Assembly (NCBI RefSeq): GCF_001293395.1
Contig: NW_015438367.1
Location: forward strand, 446,357 to 510,356
Direction of reading: 5' to 3'
Origin: Leptomonas pyrrhocoris
Lineage: Eukaryota > Euglenozoa > Kinetoplastea > Trypanosomatida > Trypanosomatidae
DNA length: 64,000 nucleotides
The position numbers and the translations under genes were made by a program. Below the pieces are notes generated by a model. That model made no database searches and was not told the DNA's origin. It saw nothing but the letters and a program-made list of their open reading frames with translations. Shown piece after piece: positions 9,858-18,128 of this stretch. Position 1 is the first letter of the stretch, and every line of letters starts with the position of its first letter.

Positions 9858-11234
9858 ATTCTCGGGGTGGCTCGCGCGTAACTCGTGGCCAACGTGGGTG
9901 TCGTTTTTAAGTGACTTTATTTTGGTTTCCAGACGGTTTCTTCTACTTTTTCCTTCTGCTTTTCTCCTTTCCTCTTTTTTGTAATAGCTTCAGCTTTTAC
10001 GTTTTCCTCTTTCTTCTTCGCTTGTGTTTCGTGACTGCTCAACAGTCGCAGTTTTTTGTTCGGCCCTCTCACCATCCCCCGGACGCTCTCGTCAAAACCC
10101 GGCAGGAGACTTTTTCCTCTTCGTTTCGGTTATCCTGTCTAGCTTGTATCCGTTATTTGCCCTCACCGCAGAAAGTGGGTTTTAATGGAGGAAGGGGGAG
10201 GACAAGGACTGACATGCAGATTTGGGGCGAAAATGTACCTGGAAGTGTTGGATTCGCAGCTCTCAGCTCTGGAAGGTGTTGTACTGCAGCTGGTGCCCTC
10301 TGCGCTGAAATCGGGAAGATGGGTGATAGATTTTGTTCGAGGTGTAGCAGAATAATGGTCACTCTTACTTCTTCCTTTGACGGGTGAAGACGAAAGCGGC
10401 CCTGTTGGCCAATACTCAAAAAAACGAAACTGTGATGTGTTTTTGTTTTCACCAAGGGAGAGGAGGTGAAGCGTGAAGAGTGGAGTTTCGAGGCGCAACA
10501 AAAGACTTGGCGTCGACCAGTAGCTGTTATGTCTGTTGTGAGCGCTTCCTGATTATGGAGAAGTGCGGTCGGGCCAGGCAGAGAGGGTGCGAGCGAGACC
10601 AGAGAACAAGAGCGGACCATCTTAATATCCGGTGTTTGGAAAGGGGTGTTCTGCGAAGTGACAGAATGATCGTGTTTGCTGAGGGCAACTGTTGTTTCTT
10701 ACGTGAAGAAGTGTTTGGGTTTCATGTTGTGCTCCAGAAAGGGATAAAACAGAGAAAACGACTGGCGCTAAATGCACGCGTTGAGACAAGGGAGCGTTAC
10801 GCACCGGACAGCTAAGGTGAAGCACCCGTGTGGCTTAGAACTCTGATCGGTTAACACTTGCGAAAAAAAAAAAAGAAGAAGAAGGATAGACAAATCCCAA
10901 ACAACAACAACAAAACAGTATGCCTTGAATGCAGCCACGCGTAGTTTTCCCTTCCACTTTCTACTGTGACCGAAGGGAATGAGCTAGGAAAGACACAACC
11001 TATCTTTTCAGAGTGTTTAGAAACACTTATGGATTGAGATGCTTCGGATGCGTTTCAAGGCACGATCGACAAAATGTGATGTGAAGCGAATAATAAAAGT
11101 TTAGTTTAGGATGACTCCGTGTTCCAAATTTCTCCTGCCTGTATTCCTTTAAAACTCACTCTTCTATCCTTGATCCTTTCGCTGAATGCTTCATTTTCCT
11201 TGTTAGTGTAAGTTACGTTCACAACGGTTACCAA
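9858..11234 (+). other. Intergenic spacer after the fossil element
   Basis: No gene is recognised. The first part (about 9910-10060) is very T/C-rich, as in trans-splicing spacers. Open frames at 9911-10387 and 10480-10815 have no family features and unconvincing composition. The end (11100-11230) is AT-rich with pyrimidine tracts leading to the next gene. Confidence 0.6.
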
Positions 11235-11999
11235 ATGCCATCGGGTAATGTCGATGCGCAGATTAGCGCAGTGGAGCGGATCAGCGAGCCACAGTCTGTC
11301 TTGGATGTCGTTTTGGCGAAAGCCAAGGGAAAGAACTACGACGCAGCGAACCCGTTCCTCTTGAGAGTCCTTTTCTGCGGCAAGAAAAAAAGTGTTGGCT
11401 TTGGAGGCGTGTTGGAAAAAATTGTGAGGGAGGCAAAGCAGGAATGTGATTCAGCAAACCCGTTCTACAGTGAAGAAAGTGCCGGCCAGATTGGGACACT
11501 GCTCATCGATTATGGTGAGTATTTTATCCAACTCGTAGACGGGCCAGAAAACTACGTGTTTCGTTACTCTGAAAAGCTGAGCTCGTTGCCTTTTGTAGAG
11601 TCATCAAATGTTCAGCTGCTTTACCTCGACGACGACATTCCAAACATGCTGTGCACAGGAGCTACTATAATAGATAAGGTTCCTCCCTCCTCTATCGCAC
11701 CCGGCTCCTCTGACAAGAGCATCGACGATATTGCAGACCTTGTCATCCACGACGTGAATTCGATGATCGAGCTTGGAGCACAGGAGAGCAGCCAAGTTGC
11801 TCGAGTGAAACGCGTGTTTACTGACAACGCTAAAATCAACTTCCCTAAGCTTTTCCCGAGAGTGGAACTTCTTATCGCGTACATGCACAGCGGCAATTTT
11901 TTTACGCTGGATGAGTTCATTACTAATTTCTGCAAACCAGCAAATCTTGTTCGCGAGGTCGAAATTGCGCACCCTGCCGAAGATCCCCTCACGTGCTAA
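11235..11999 (+). CDS. BLUF/TEX47-like protein
   Basis: The protein has 254 residues. The region from about residue 40 to 150 has the pattern of a BLUF-like ferredoxin fold: a first strand (LLRVLFCGK), a helix (VLEKIVREAKQ), then GTLLIDYGEYFIQLVDGPENYVF, which closely follows the BLUF consensus G-L-L-hydrophobic, F-x-Q-hydrophobic-hydrophobic-E/D-G, and a later strand VQLLYLDDDIP. The Gln of the BLUF strand is present, but the N-terminal Tyr of flavin-binding BLUF proteins is replaced by Phe/Cys, so light sensing is not implied. TEX47, a ciliary/testis protein family, shares this fold. I infer a flavin-free BLUF fold, possibly flagellar. Codon use is AT-richer than in the genes to the right. 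Confidence 0.55.
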   Translation: MPSGNVDAQISAVERISEPQSVLDVVLAKAKGKNYDAANPFLLRVLFCGKKKSVGFGGVLEKIVREAKQECDSANPFYSEESAGQIGTLLIDYGEYFIQLVDGPENYVFRYSEKLSSLPFVESSNVQLLYLDDDIPNMLCTGATIIDKVPPSSIAPGSSDKSIDDIADLVIHDVNSMIELGAQESSQVARVKRVFTDNAKINFPKLFPRVELLIAYMHSGNFFTLDEFITNFCKPANLVREVEIAHPAEDPLTC

Positions 12000-12385
12000 T
12001 CGATGTTGTTACCTTTTTTTTGTTTCTGCGCCATGAACTCGTTTTCAGATGTACAATGTAGACCGCAATGCGGTAAGACAAAACTGAATGCTGATAAACT
12101 GTAACTGTTTTCTCTGCTTAAATGTGAATAAGCCTGCAATTTTTTTCCCCACGTCACTAAAAGGAGTACCCTTGTGACGCTACTGCTATGTGAAACGTGT
12201 GTGCTTTCGGAACTGGGGTAATGCTCTCCTCCACACCTACTGAGTCCTTTCTTGATACCGTAACTCCCTCGCTTTTTTAAATTGATCGCTTCTATTTTAC
12301 ATCCTTCTACATTTTTGCACCTCTAACTTGGCAAACAGCCATTGGGAAGATCAATACACATACAAAAAGTTGCGATTCCCAAGAA
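12000..12385 (+). other. Intergenic spacer
   Basis: AT-rich spacer with T-runs (for example near 12017 and 12270-12315). No gene is seen. A T/C-rich stretch at about 12240-12330 probably guides trans-splicing of the cyclophilin transcript. Confidence 0.55.
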
Positions 12386-12979
12386 ATGCCCAGTAAAAAA
12401 GCAGCTACAAAAACCAAGTCGCACAGTTCCGACGCAATCGATGAGAACTTTCAGAACTGCCTGCTGCGCATCAACAATGGAACTGATGTGTATGGAATGC
12501 TCGTGGTACAGCTTGAGACTGGACGTGTTCCCAAGGCATGCGAGTTAATTGCACAAAACATTCCTTCCTCCATCTCAAGCGAAAAGAACAAGTCAAAGCA
12601 AGGCTTCTACAAAAACTCGCGTTTCATTCGACTCACAAAAGAAGGAATTCAAACAGGCGAGGTAAGCCCATCACCGAAGAGTGTTCCCGTCTCAGAGCTT
12701 GAAAGCGAAATTGGACGGATCCCACATGGCCTCGGCACTGTCTCACTGTGCCGTACTTCCAACGTGTTTGATGGCTCTCAGTTTTTTGTATGTCTGACTA
12801 GTGATGCAGCCGAGCTCGATCATCTGAACCGAAAGCATGTTGTGTTTGGGCGTGTTATCGAAGGCATTGATGTTTTGGCGAGCCTTCATGATGATATGCG
12901 ACCGTACGTGGGGGAAATGGGCGTGGTTAGGGCCGAATGTCCCTACGTGATGGCGGAGCTTGTCTTCGCGTCGATGTAG
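12386..12979 (+). CDS. Divergent cyclophilin-type peptidyl-prolyl isomerase
   Basis: Cyclophilins interconvert cis and trans prolyl bonds. This 197-residue protein shows the fold throughout: VYGMLVVQLETGRVPKACEL near 35-54, YKNSRFIRL at 75-83 where the family has F-H-R-I, GLGTVSLC, GSQFFVCL at 130-137, and LNRKHVVFGRVIEGIDVL at 147-164. The catalytic Arg (R82), a Gln at 89, the Phe pair at 133-134 and H151 are conserved. The usual His before the catalytic Arg is Ile81, and the Trp that contacts cyclosporin in CypA is absent, so cyclosporin sensitivity is doubtful. There is a Lys-rich N-terminus and no signal peptide. The ATG at 12386 gives a full-length domain. Confidence 0.88.
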   Translation: MPSKKAATKTKSHSSDAIDENFQNCLLRINNGTDVYGMLVVQLETGRVPKACELIAQNIPSSISSEKNKSKQGFYKNSRFIRLTKEGIQTGEVSPSPKSVPVSELESEIGRIPHGLGTVSLCRTSNVFDGSQFFVCLTSDAAELDHLNRKHVVFGRVIEGIDVLASLHDDMRPYVGEMGVVRAECPYVMAELVFASM

Positions 12980-13335
12980 TTTTTGCTTTATCACGATGTT
13001 TTATACCTTATACAGTTATCACCTTTGCGTAGAAGAAAAACAGTGTTTTTACCAAAAGAAAACGTTGCAACTTCGGGCTGTTTAGTTGCTGCAGTACGCC
13101 TCTTGTCGTTGCTATTGCATCGCCTGAAAGCAAGTCATCAAAAGAGGATAGTCCAGAAGTGTGGTTGCTGACTTTTTCCCTTGATATTCACAGAGAAACC
13201 AACCGGAAAAAAATATGTGTTTCTCCATAACTCTCTGTTGTGCACTTCCCTTTTCCTTATTGTTAGTGTGTTTCACTTCACCTTTCTCTGTTTCAAGTAG
13301 ACTTTGCCGTATTAGATCCGTTTCCAACTTGTCTT
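12980..13335 (+). other. Intergenic spacer with acceptor site
   Basis: No gene is seen. A pyrimidine tract (about 13240-13294) ends in tttcaag, so a likely acceptor AG lies at 13296-13297, 38 nt before the next ATG. Confidence 0.55.
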
Positions 13336-13932
13336 ATGGACGTCAAAAACAAAACAGGTCAAGTTAGCGAGGCGGCGTCGTCCGCGCTCACCCTTGAGGC
13401 AATTCTGCAGATTTGCTCATTCAGCACAAAAGATGCCGACAACGCCGAAGTGAAACTAGCGGCAGAGAGCGAGAAGAACCAACTTTTGGAACGCCAAGGT
13501 ATTATTGTCGGGTTACGTCTCACAGAGCGCCTTTTATACAGAGAACCGTTCTTCAACGGAACGCCTACAGAAATCGCCAGGTATGTCGGATATACAGTGT
13601 GGCAGGTGGTATTCGGTAAAAAGGTCGACTCGATCAAGGCCATCGACAGCATGTACCATCTTACTGATCAAGACTTCCGATGGCTTCAAGGCTTTCCCAA
13701 GCTTAAAGAGATGGATCGTGTACAGACGCTGGTCACGTCAGACGAAGGTGGGGGCTCCAAGGACACTGATGCTGAGGAAGCCGCCGGCCCGGTCACCCAC
13801 AGAGACGTCCTTTTTTACATGGTGGGCCTTATCAAAGGAGCAACGCATCCGTTGGTGGGTCAAAACAATCTTACCATTAGCGGGACGTACACGAAAGAGG
13901 GTGAAACGTTTTTTGTTCTTGATTTTCGTTGA
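13336..13932 (+). CDS. TRAPPC6: TRAPP complex subunit TRAPPC6 / Trs33
   Basis: TRAPP complexes act as exchange factors for Rab GTPases in ER-Golgi and Golgi traffic; TRAPPC6/Trs33 is a core subunit of the Bet3-like fold. This 198-residue protein shows the family pattern: GIIVGLRLTERLLYREP near residue 55, YTVWQVVFGKKVDSIKA near 85-101, then DQDFRWLQGF, and a C-terminal HRDVLFYMVGLIKGATHPL stretch, where human and yeast Trs33 have a GLIRGAL motif. A short Gly/Ser/Glu-rich loop at about 136-150 is extra. A predicted trans-splice acceptor 38 nt upstream supports this start. Confidence 0.85.
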   Translation: MDVKNKTGQVSEAASSALTLEAILQICSFSTKDADNAEVKLAAESEKNQLLERQGIIVGLRLTERLLYREPFFNGTPTEIARYVGYTVWQVVFGKKVDSIKAIDSMYHLTDQDFRWLQGFPKLKEMDRVQTLVTSDEGGGSKDTDAEEAAGPVTHRDVLFYMVGLIKGATHPLVGQNNLTISGTYTKEGETFFVLDFR

Positions 13933-14254
13933 GTACCACACATACTGCCTTTGGTTCTATCGCAGAATATTTATTTAAATAAAATGAAAATCGAAAGCTG
14001 TTGACTTAGGGTGCTGAGGGTTTCCTTTTTTTTTTCAAGACGTCACGAAAACGTTGGAACAAAAGACTGCTTCCTCTTTTCTGTGAGCAGATTAGCTTTG
14101 TTCTCTATGCCTTTCTTCCCACGTTGGCTGCCCTACACCCCTCCTTCTGTTTATCTCTTGTGTCTCGTTCTTTATCCCCCCACAAACATTAGGGAAAATC
14201 AATTTCTCTCCTTCTCAGACCACATTTAGTTTAGCGTCAAGAAAGACTTATCCA
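13933..14254 (+). other. Intergenic spacer with acceptor site
   Basis: AT-rich start, then T/C-rich. Two AG sites follow pyrimidine tracts; the better one ends ctctccttctcag at 14217-14218, 36 nt before the ATG at 14255. Confidence 0.55.
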
Positions 14255-14530
14255 ATGTTTCGTGGTGCCAAAGCAAGCCGTGTATGCGCGGTGAACGCCG
14301 CTGCCTGGATGCAGCGCCGCGCGGCTTCCCTCCAGTCGGAGAAGCCATGCGCTACTCTTGCCGACAAGATTGTGCGCGGAAAAATGAAAACGACGTTCTA
14401 CACTCACCCTAGCTATGTGATGTCGCGTGACAAGATGCTTCAAACGCTCTGGGTGGATATTGGCATCTTCAATACCTGCGCATACGTGTTGTTTCCGTTC
14501 TTTATCATCGCGTACTTCTTCAAAGCGTAA
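14255..14530 (+). CDS. Small mitochondrial membrane protein, unknown family
   Basis: This 91-residue protein starts with a basic, Ala-rich segment lacking acids for the first 28 residues (MFRGAKASRVCAVNAAAWMQ and on), a typical mitochondrial import signal. Near the C-terminus is one hydrophobic segment (about 67-89, IGIFNTCAYVLFPFFIIAYF), followed only by KA. The shape (presequence, short matrix part, one membrane helix) is that of small subunits of respiratory complexes or ATP synthase, but I do not recognise the family. The ORF is short, yet an acceptor AG 36 nt upstream and a good open frame on the cluster strand favour a real gene. Confidence 0.65.
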   Translation: MFRGAKASRVCAVNAAAWMQRRAASLQSEKPCATLADKIVRGKMKTTFYTHPSYVMSRDKMLQTLWVDIGIFNTCAYVLFPFFIIAYFFKA

Positions 14531-14993
14531 GATTGAGGCTAACCTCAATTTCCCTGTTTAGTTTCACGGTAGGTGTTTCCCGCTGATTACTTACGCATGT
14601 GAAACGTAGTTTAGTAAGCCACTTTGAAAACTGTTTTTATTCGAACATCTTAGCACAGCTTTAGCTTTTATTGTTTTAGGAAACCGAAACAATATTGATA
14701 TTTTACGAAGGACAGTTTTCGCAAGGAATCTTGTCAATTTGGCGCGTGCTTGCTTGCTCTCAAACAGCACAGAGGTTAAAAAGAGAAAAGGGCTCTGTCA
14801 ATTACAAACTCATGAAGCTTGTGGCAGGTGCCGAAAGTGACACTCATACCCTTTTTCTTTTTCTTCTCCTGCTTATGTCACTGTAGTCGCGAAACACGTC
14901 TTCGTCTTTTCAAAACCTCGTTTTATCGATTCCCCGCACTCTTTCTACCTCCTGAGCGATTCTTTCTTACCTTTCTTTCCACCAGAAGCTTCA
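14531..14993 (+). other. Intergenic spacer with very close acceptor site
   Basis: No gene is seen. A T/C-rich stretch (14845-14983) ends in ctttctttccaccag; acceptor AG at 14984-14985, only 8 nt before the IF-2 ATG. An alternative AG lies at 14955-14956. Confidence 0.6.
14984..14985 (+). promoter_or_regulatory. Predicted spliced-leader acceptor AG for IF-2
   Basis: AG after the tract ttctttcttacctttctttc at 14960-14979. It would give a very short 5' UTR of 8 nt plus the spliced leader. The AG at 14955-14956 is an alternative with about 37 nt. Confidence 0.5.
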
Positions 14994-17651
14994 ATGAGAC
15001 TCTGCATAGCTCTGTGTTTTCGGGCGTCACTACTGTTGCGATGTAGCAAGCACGCTGGTGCCTTATTCCGACTACCATCGCTAATGGACGCAAAGTCATT
15101 CGCCCTCTTCGTGAACCGCCAGGGTGAAAAACTAGAGGCGCAACTCTGCAATAGCATAATGGCAGAGAAGCAAGAGCTGCACTCACGTGCCTTCAAGGAG
15201 CTGGCACAAAAGCAAGCTCGGGAGCTCTGTGCACCGCTGACGTCACTGACAAGAGATGAAGTCGAGCACATTATTAAAGAGAAGTACAAGCTCACCGACA
15301 CGCGTGTCGTAACCTGTCTTGTGCCGTACCAGCTCGGAGCAAACGTTTTGCTTTCTCGACTTCCTGCTAAGATTCGCGGCGAAGCCGTGAAGGAGCTTAA
15401 AGAAGAGGAGGCAAGGAGACAGGAGAAGGTGGCAGTGCTCCCGCATAAATGGATTCAGTGGTTTGATCCGGATGTCTACGTGTCTGTTGGTCTCAAGTAC
15501 ATTCAACGCGTCAGTCCGCTGCTGCGTCGCCGGATTCCTATCTTCGCCATTTTGGGGCACGTGAATCACGGAAAGACGGCATTGCTCGATTCGCTCCAGG
15601 ATTCCAATATAAGAGATGAGGAGCCACACCACATCACGCAGTCGATTCGCGCTTTCACGGTGCCGTCGCCGAACAACGCGCAAGATCTTTTTACGTTCAT
15701 TGACTCTCCTGGTCATCGCATCTTCGTGGAAACGCGTTTCCACCTTCATCTCGTGGCCGACTTCGTTCTCCTTGTAATTTCAGTAGTCGACGGGATCGAA
15801 AGTCAAACGCACGAGGCAATCAAAGTTGCACTCAACGTTGACAAGCCTGTGATAGTGGTTCTGAACAAACTCGATCTGCTGTCCGATGCGTTCTCGGCGA
15901 AGAAAGCAGTGAAACGCCTATTGTCAGAGTTGGATATGATCGGCCTTAGTGTCCAGATAATCGAAAAAGAAAAGGACGTTGATAAAATCGAAGCTGAGAT
16001 ACGCGCAGCACAGACAAGTAGATGTGACAAAACAACGCTGAGTGTACGGCATTCGCAGGCGGAGTTTTTTGCGCCAATGAAAACGGTTGATCCTGATTAC
16101 CAAGGCAGCAAGCGACACCCGCAGGTAAATCTGCACCGCAAGTGCTACGGCGTCTGCGTTTCTGCGACGCAGAAGGTGCACATACCGCTGCTGTGGCGTC
16201 TGCTACGTGTTTGCCGAGATGGCGCTCCACCGATGTGCCACAGCAACTCTGTCAGTTACAAGGAGAGCAACGCGGCTGTGCAGGCTGTTGTCTTGGAATC
16301 GTCAAAACACCTCTTCGACGAAGAAGGGTTCCGCTTGAATCGCAGCCGTCAGCGCGTTCAGCGCGCCATCGACGCAAAGAAGCAGCGCCGCACGAACAAG
16401 TTTGAGAAGCTGAGCCCTCGAGTACGTCTCAACTCTATGTCAAACAATGCGATAAACCAGAAAACGCGGCAGAACCGGACGAGCTCGACCTGCCTCGTCA
16501 TCACCGCAATTGTCCGTGAGGGCGTTCTTAGCGAGGGCATGCACTTCATTGCTGATCAAGCAGAGGGGCAAGTGCATTATCTTGTCGACTACTGGGGGAA
16601 TCGCATTCACAAGGCTTACCCTGGCATGGCTGTCACCATCGTCGACAAGGACAGCATAAGCGGTTGCCCTGGGGCGGGAATCCATGTTCTGTCCGTGACC
16701 GACCTTGCGACGCGCGTCCGCGTCCAAGCATATAGGCAGATGCTGCAGTGGTACGTCGAGGTTTTCACGACGAAGCTGCACTACCTGCGTCCGAGAGGTA
16801 TGGATGTCGCTTTTGCGCACCTTGGCGATTACGGACAGCTGGGAATCACGGACTCTTTAGAGTGCCAGCTGTTGTGCGGCCCGACCGCAAAAAGTCCTGA
16901 GAATCAAACACAGCTAGGGTCGGCGCCTTCGAGGTCTCCTACTGAACATATTTCGATTGGCACCTATCTGGCGGAAAAGAATAAGATTTCTGAATCCACT
17001 ACCGTTCAGGTGAGCACTGCCGCTGCCTCCATTGCGCTTCCCGATGGCAAAACAAAGCGGTTGACGCAGGGGATCATGGACCGAAATGCGGAACTGGTGG
17101 TGACGTCGTCGTGGAGCGGCATGCAGCGAACAGAACCGTTGGCATCGCAGAAGGAGTATGAGCAGTTCGTCATGCAATGCGTGCAAGTAGGTGTGCTCAT
17201 CAAGGTGGATTCTTGGCACACCGCCCGCATGTTGCTCCGAGAAATTTCACGCCTAGGGACGCGTAAGGTCTACTTTCAGGTTGTTGGTGCGCGTTTTGGG
17301 CCACTGCAAGTGGATGACATTCTCTTCTTTGGCCAGGCGGTGAAGGTCATCGTGTGCTTCCGCACGCCTATCGCTGCCTCCGCTGACCTTGACAAGTACA
17401 TCGAATTCAACGACACATGGGTTCTGCAAACCGATCACTTTTCAGACGTTGTTCTGTTCATGAAGTGGTGCGCTGTGGCGACACACAAGGAAAAGGTTAC
17501 TGAAGACGCCACGGATGCTGATTCTGCCTTCCGACCGCAAATTGTGGTGGACTCAACGAAGTCGGCAGGGAGCGAAGCCAAGGCAGCGAAGCCACTAGAG
17601 CGGAAGAAGAAACTACTCATCTACAGCGACAACTCCATTGAGGACGGATAG
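14994..17651 (+). CDS. IF2: Mitochondrial translation initiation factor IF-2
   Basis: IF-2 is the GTPase that brings initiator tRNA to the small ribosomal subunit. This 885-residue protein begins with a presequence-like stretch (MRLCIALCFRASLLLRCSKH), suggesting mitochondrial import. The G domain carries G1 GHVNHGKT at 188-195, G3 DSPGH at 237-241 and G4 NKLD at 291-294. Further on are a beta-barrel domain II with CLVITAIVREGVLSEGMHF, the KAYPGMAV segment, and the C-terminal IF-2 domains (about 700-830, including VGVLIKVDSW and YFQVVGARFG). It is longer than bacterial IF-2 G-to-C cores owing to a basic insert after the G domain (about 340-480). The ATG at 14994 follows an acceptor AG by 8 nt. 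Confidence 0.9.
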   Translation: MRLCIALCFRASLLLRCSKHAGALFRLPSLMDAKSFALFVNRQGEKLEAQLCNSIMAEKQELHSRAFKELAQKQARELCAPLTSLTRDEVEHIIKEKYKLTDTRVVTCLVPYQLGANVLLSRLPAKIRGEAVKELKEEEARRQEKVAVLPHKWIQWFDPDVYVSVGLKYIQRVSPLLRRRIPIFAILGHVNHGKTALLDSLQDSNIRDEEPHHITQSIRAFTVPSPNNAQDLFTFIDSPGHRIFVETRFHLHLVADFVLLVISVVDGIESQTHEAIKVALNVDKPVIVVLNKLDLLSDAFSAKKAVKRLLSELDMIGLSVQIIEKEKDVDKIEAEIRAAQTSRCDKTTLSVRHSQAEFFAPMKTVDPDYQGSKRHPQVNLHRKCYGVCVSATQKVHIPLLWRLLRVCRDGAPPMCHSNSVSYKESNAAVQAVVLESSKHLFDEEGFRLNRSRQRVQRAIDAKKQRRTNKFEKLSPRVRLNSMSNNAINQKTRQNRTSSTCLVITAIVREGVLSEGMHFIADQAEGQVHYLVDYWGNRIHKAYPGMAVTIVDKDSISGCPGAGIHVLSVTDLATRVRVQAYRQMLQWYVEVFTTKLHYLRPRGMDVAFAHLGDYGQLGITDSLECQLLCGPTAKSPENQTQLGSAPSRSPTEHISIGTYLAEKNKISESTTVQVSTAAASIALPDGKTKRLTQGIMDRNAELVVTSSWSGMQRTEPLASQKEYEQFVMQCVQVGVLIKVDSWHTARMLLREISRLGTRKVYFQVVGARFGPLQVDDILFFGQAVKVIVCFRTPIAASADLDKYIEFNDTWVLQTDHFSDVVLFMKWCAVATHKEKVTEDATDADSAFRPQIVVDSTKSAGSEAKAAKPLERKKKLLIYSDNSIEDG

Positions 17652-18128
17652 GGAGCGGAGCGAGCTGCGTGCACGCATTGTTTGAAGCGCGTACCTGCAT
17701 TTCCCTTCTTAAAAAAGAAGCACCTTTTCAAGGTTGTCATACTGCTTCAAAATGCTTTTATTTTTATACCTGGGTTCTATTTCCGAGTGTTCTTCACATA
17801 TTTTAAGTTCTGCACGCCCCTTAACGAAAACGACCTTGATCTGCTCTTCAATTCTTAGTTTTCTATTCCAATACTAGGACTGCTTAACTTCATCACTGCC
17901 GTTTATCTTGACAACGCCCTCATTGAAGGGAAAGTGCAAGCTGTTCTTCTTGATGCCGTCTTCCCTTTTCGTATGTGACTCCAATTCTCTCTCTGTTTTT
18001 CCTCCCGTCTCGGTTGCCACACTTTGGCCGGGTCTTTCAACGTGTTCGCCGATGTGTATGTAAGAAACGTACCCTGTTGGTCAGAGAACTGGAAAAAGAA
18101 CAAGTAGCGGTTCTCGCAGTTGAACAAC
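17652..18128 (+). other. Intergenic spacer
   Basis: No gene is seen. AT-rich 3' part of the IF-2 transcript, followed by T/C-rich sequence (17945-18030, including ctctctctgtttttcctccc) that should guide trans-splicing of the next gene. Confidence 0.6.

Noticed and set aside
9911-10387. Open frame of 158 codons on the + strand
   Set aside because: Starts in a T/C tract that gives a run of Phe/Leu/Ser; no family features and no clear codon bias. It looks like a trans-splicing spacer.
10480-10815. Open frame of 111 codons on the + strand
   Set aside because: No domain or targeting signal, composition unlike the neighbouring genes. It cannot be supported.
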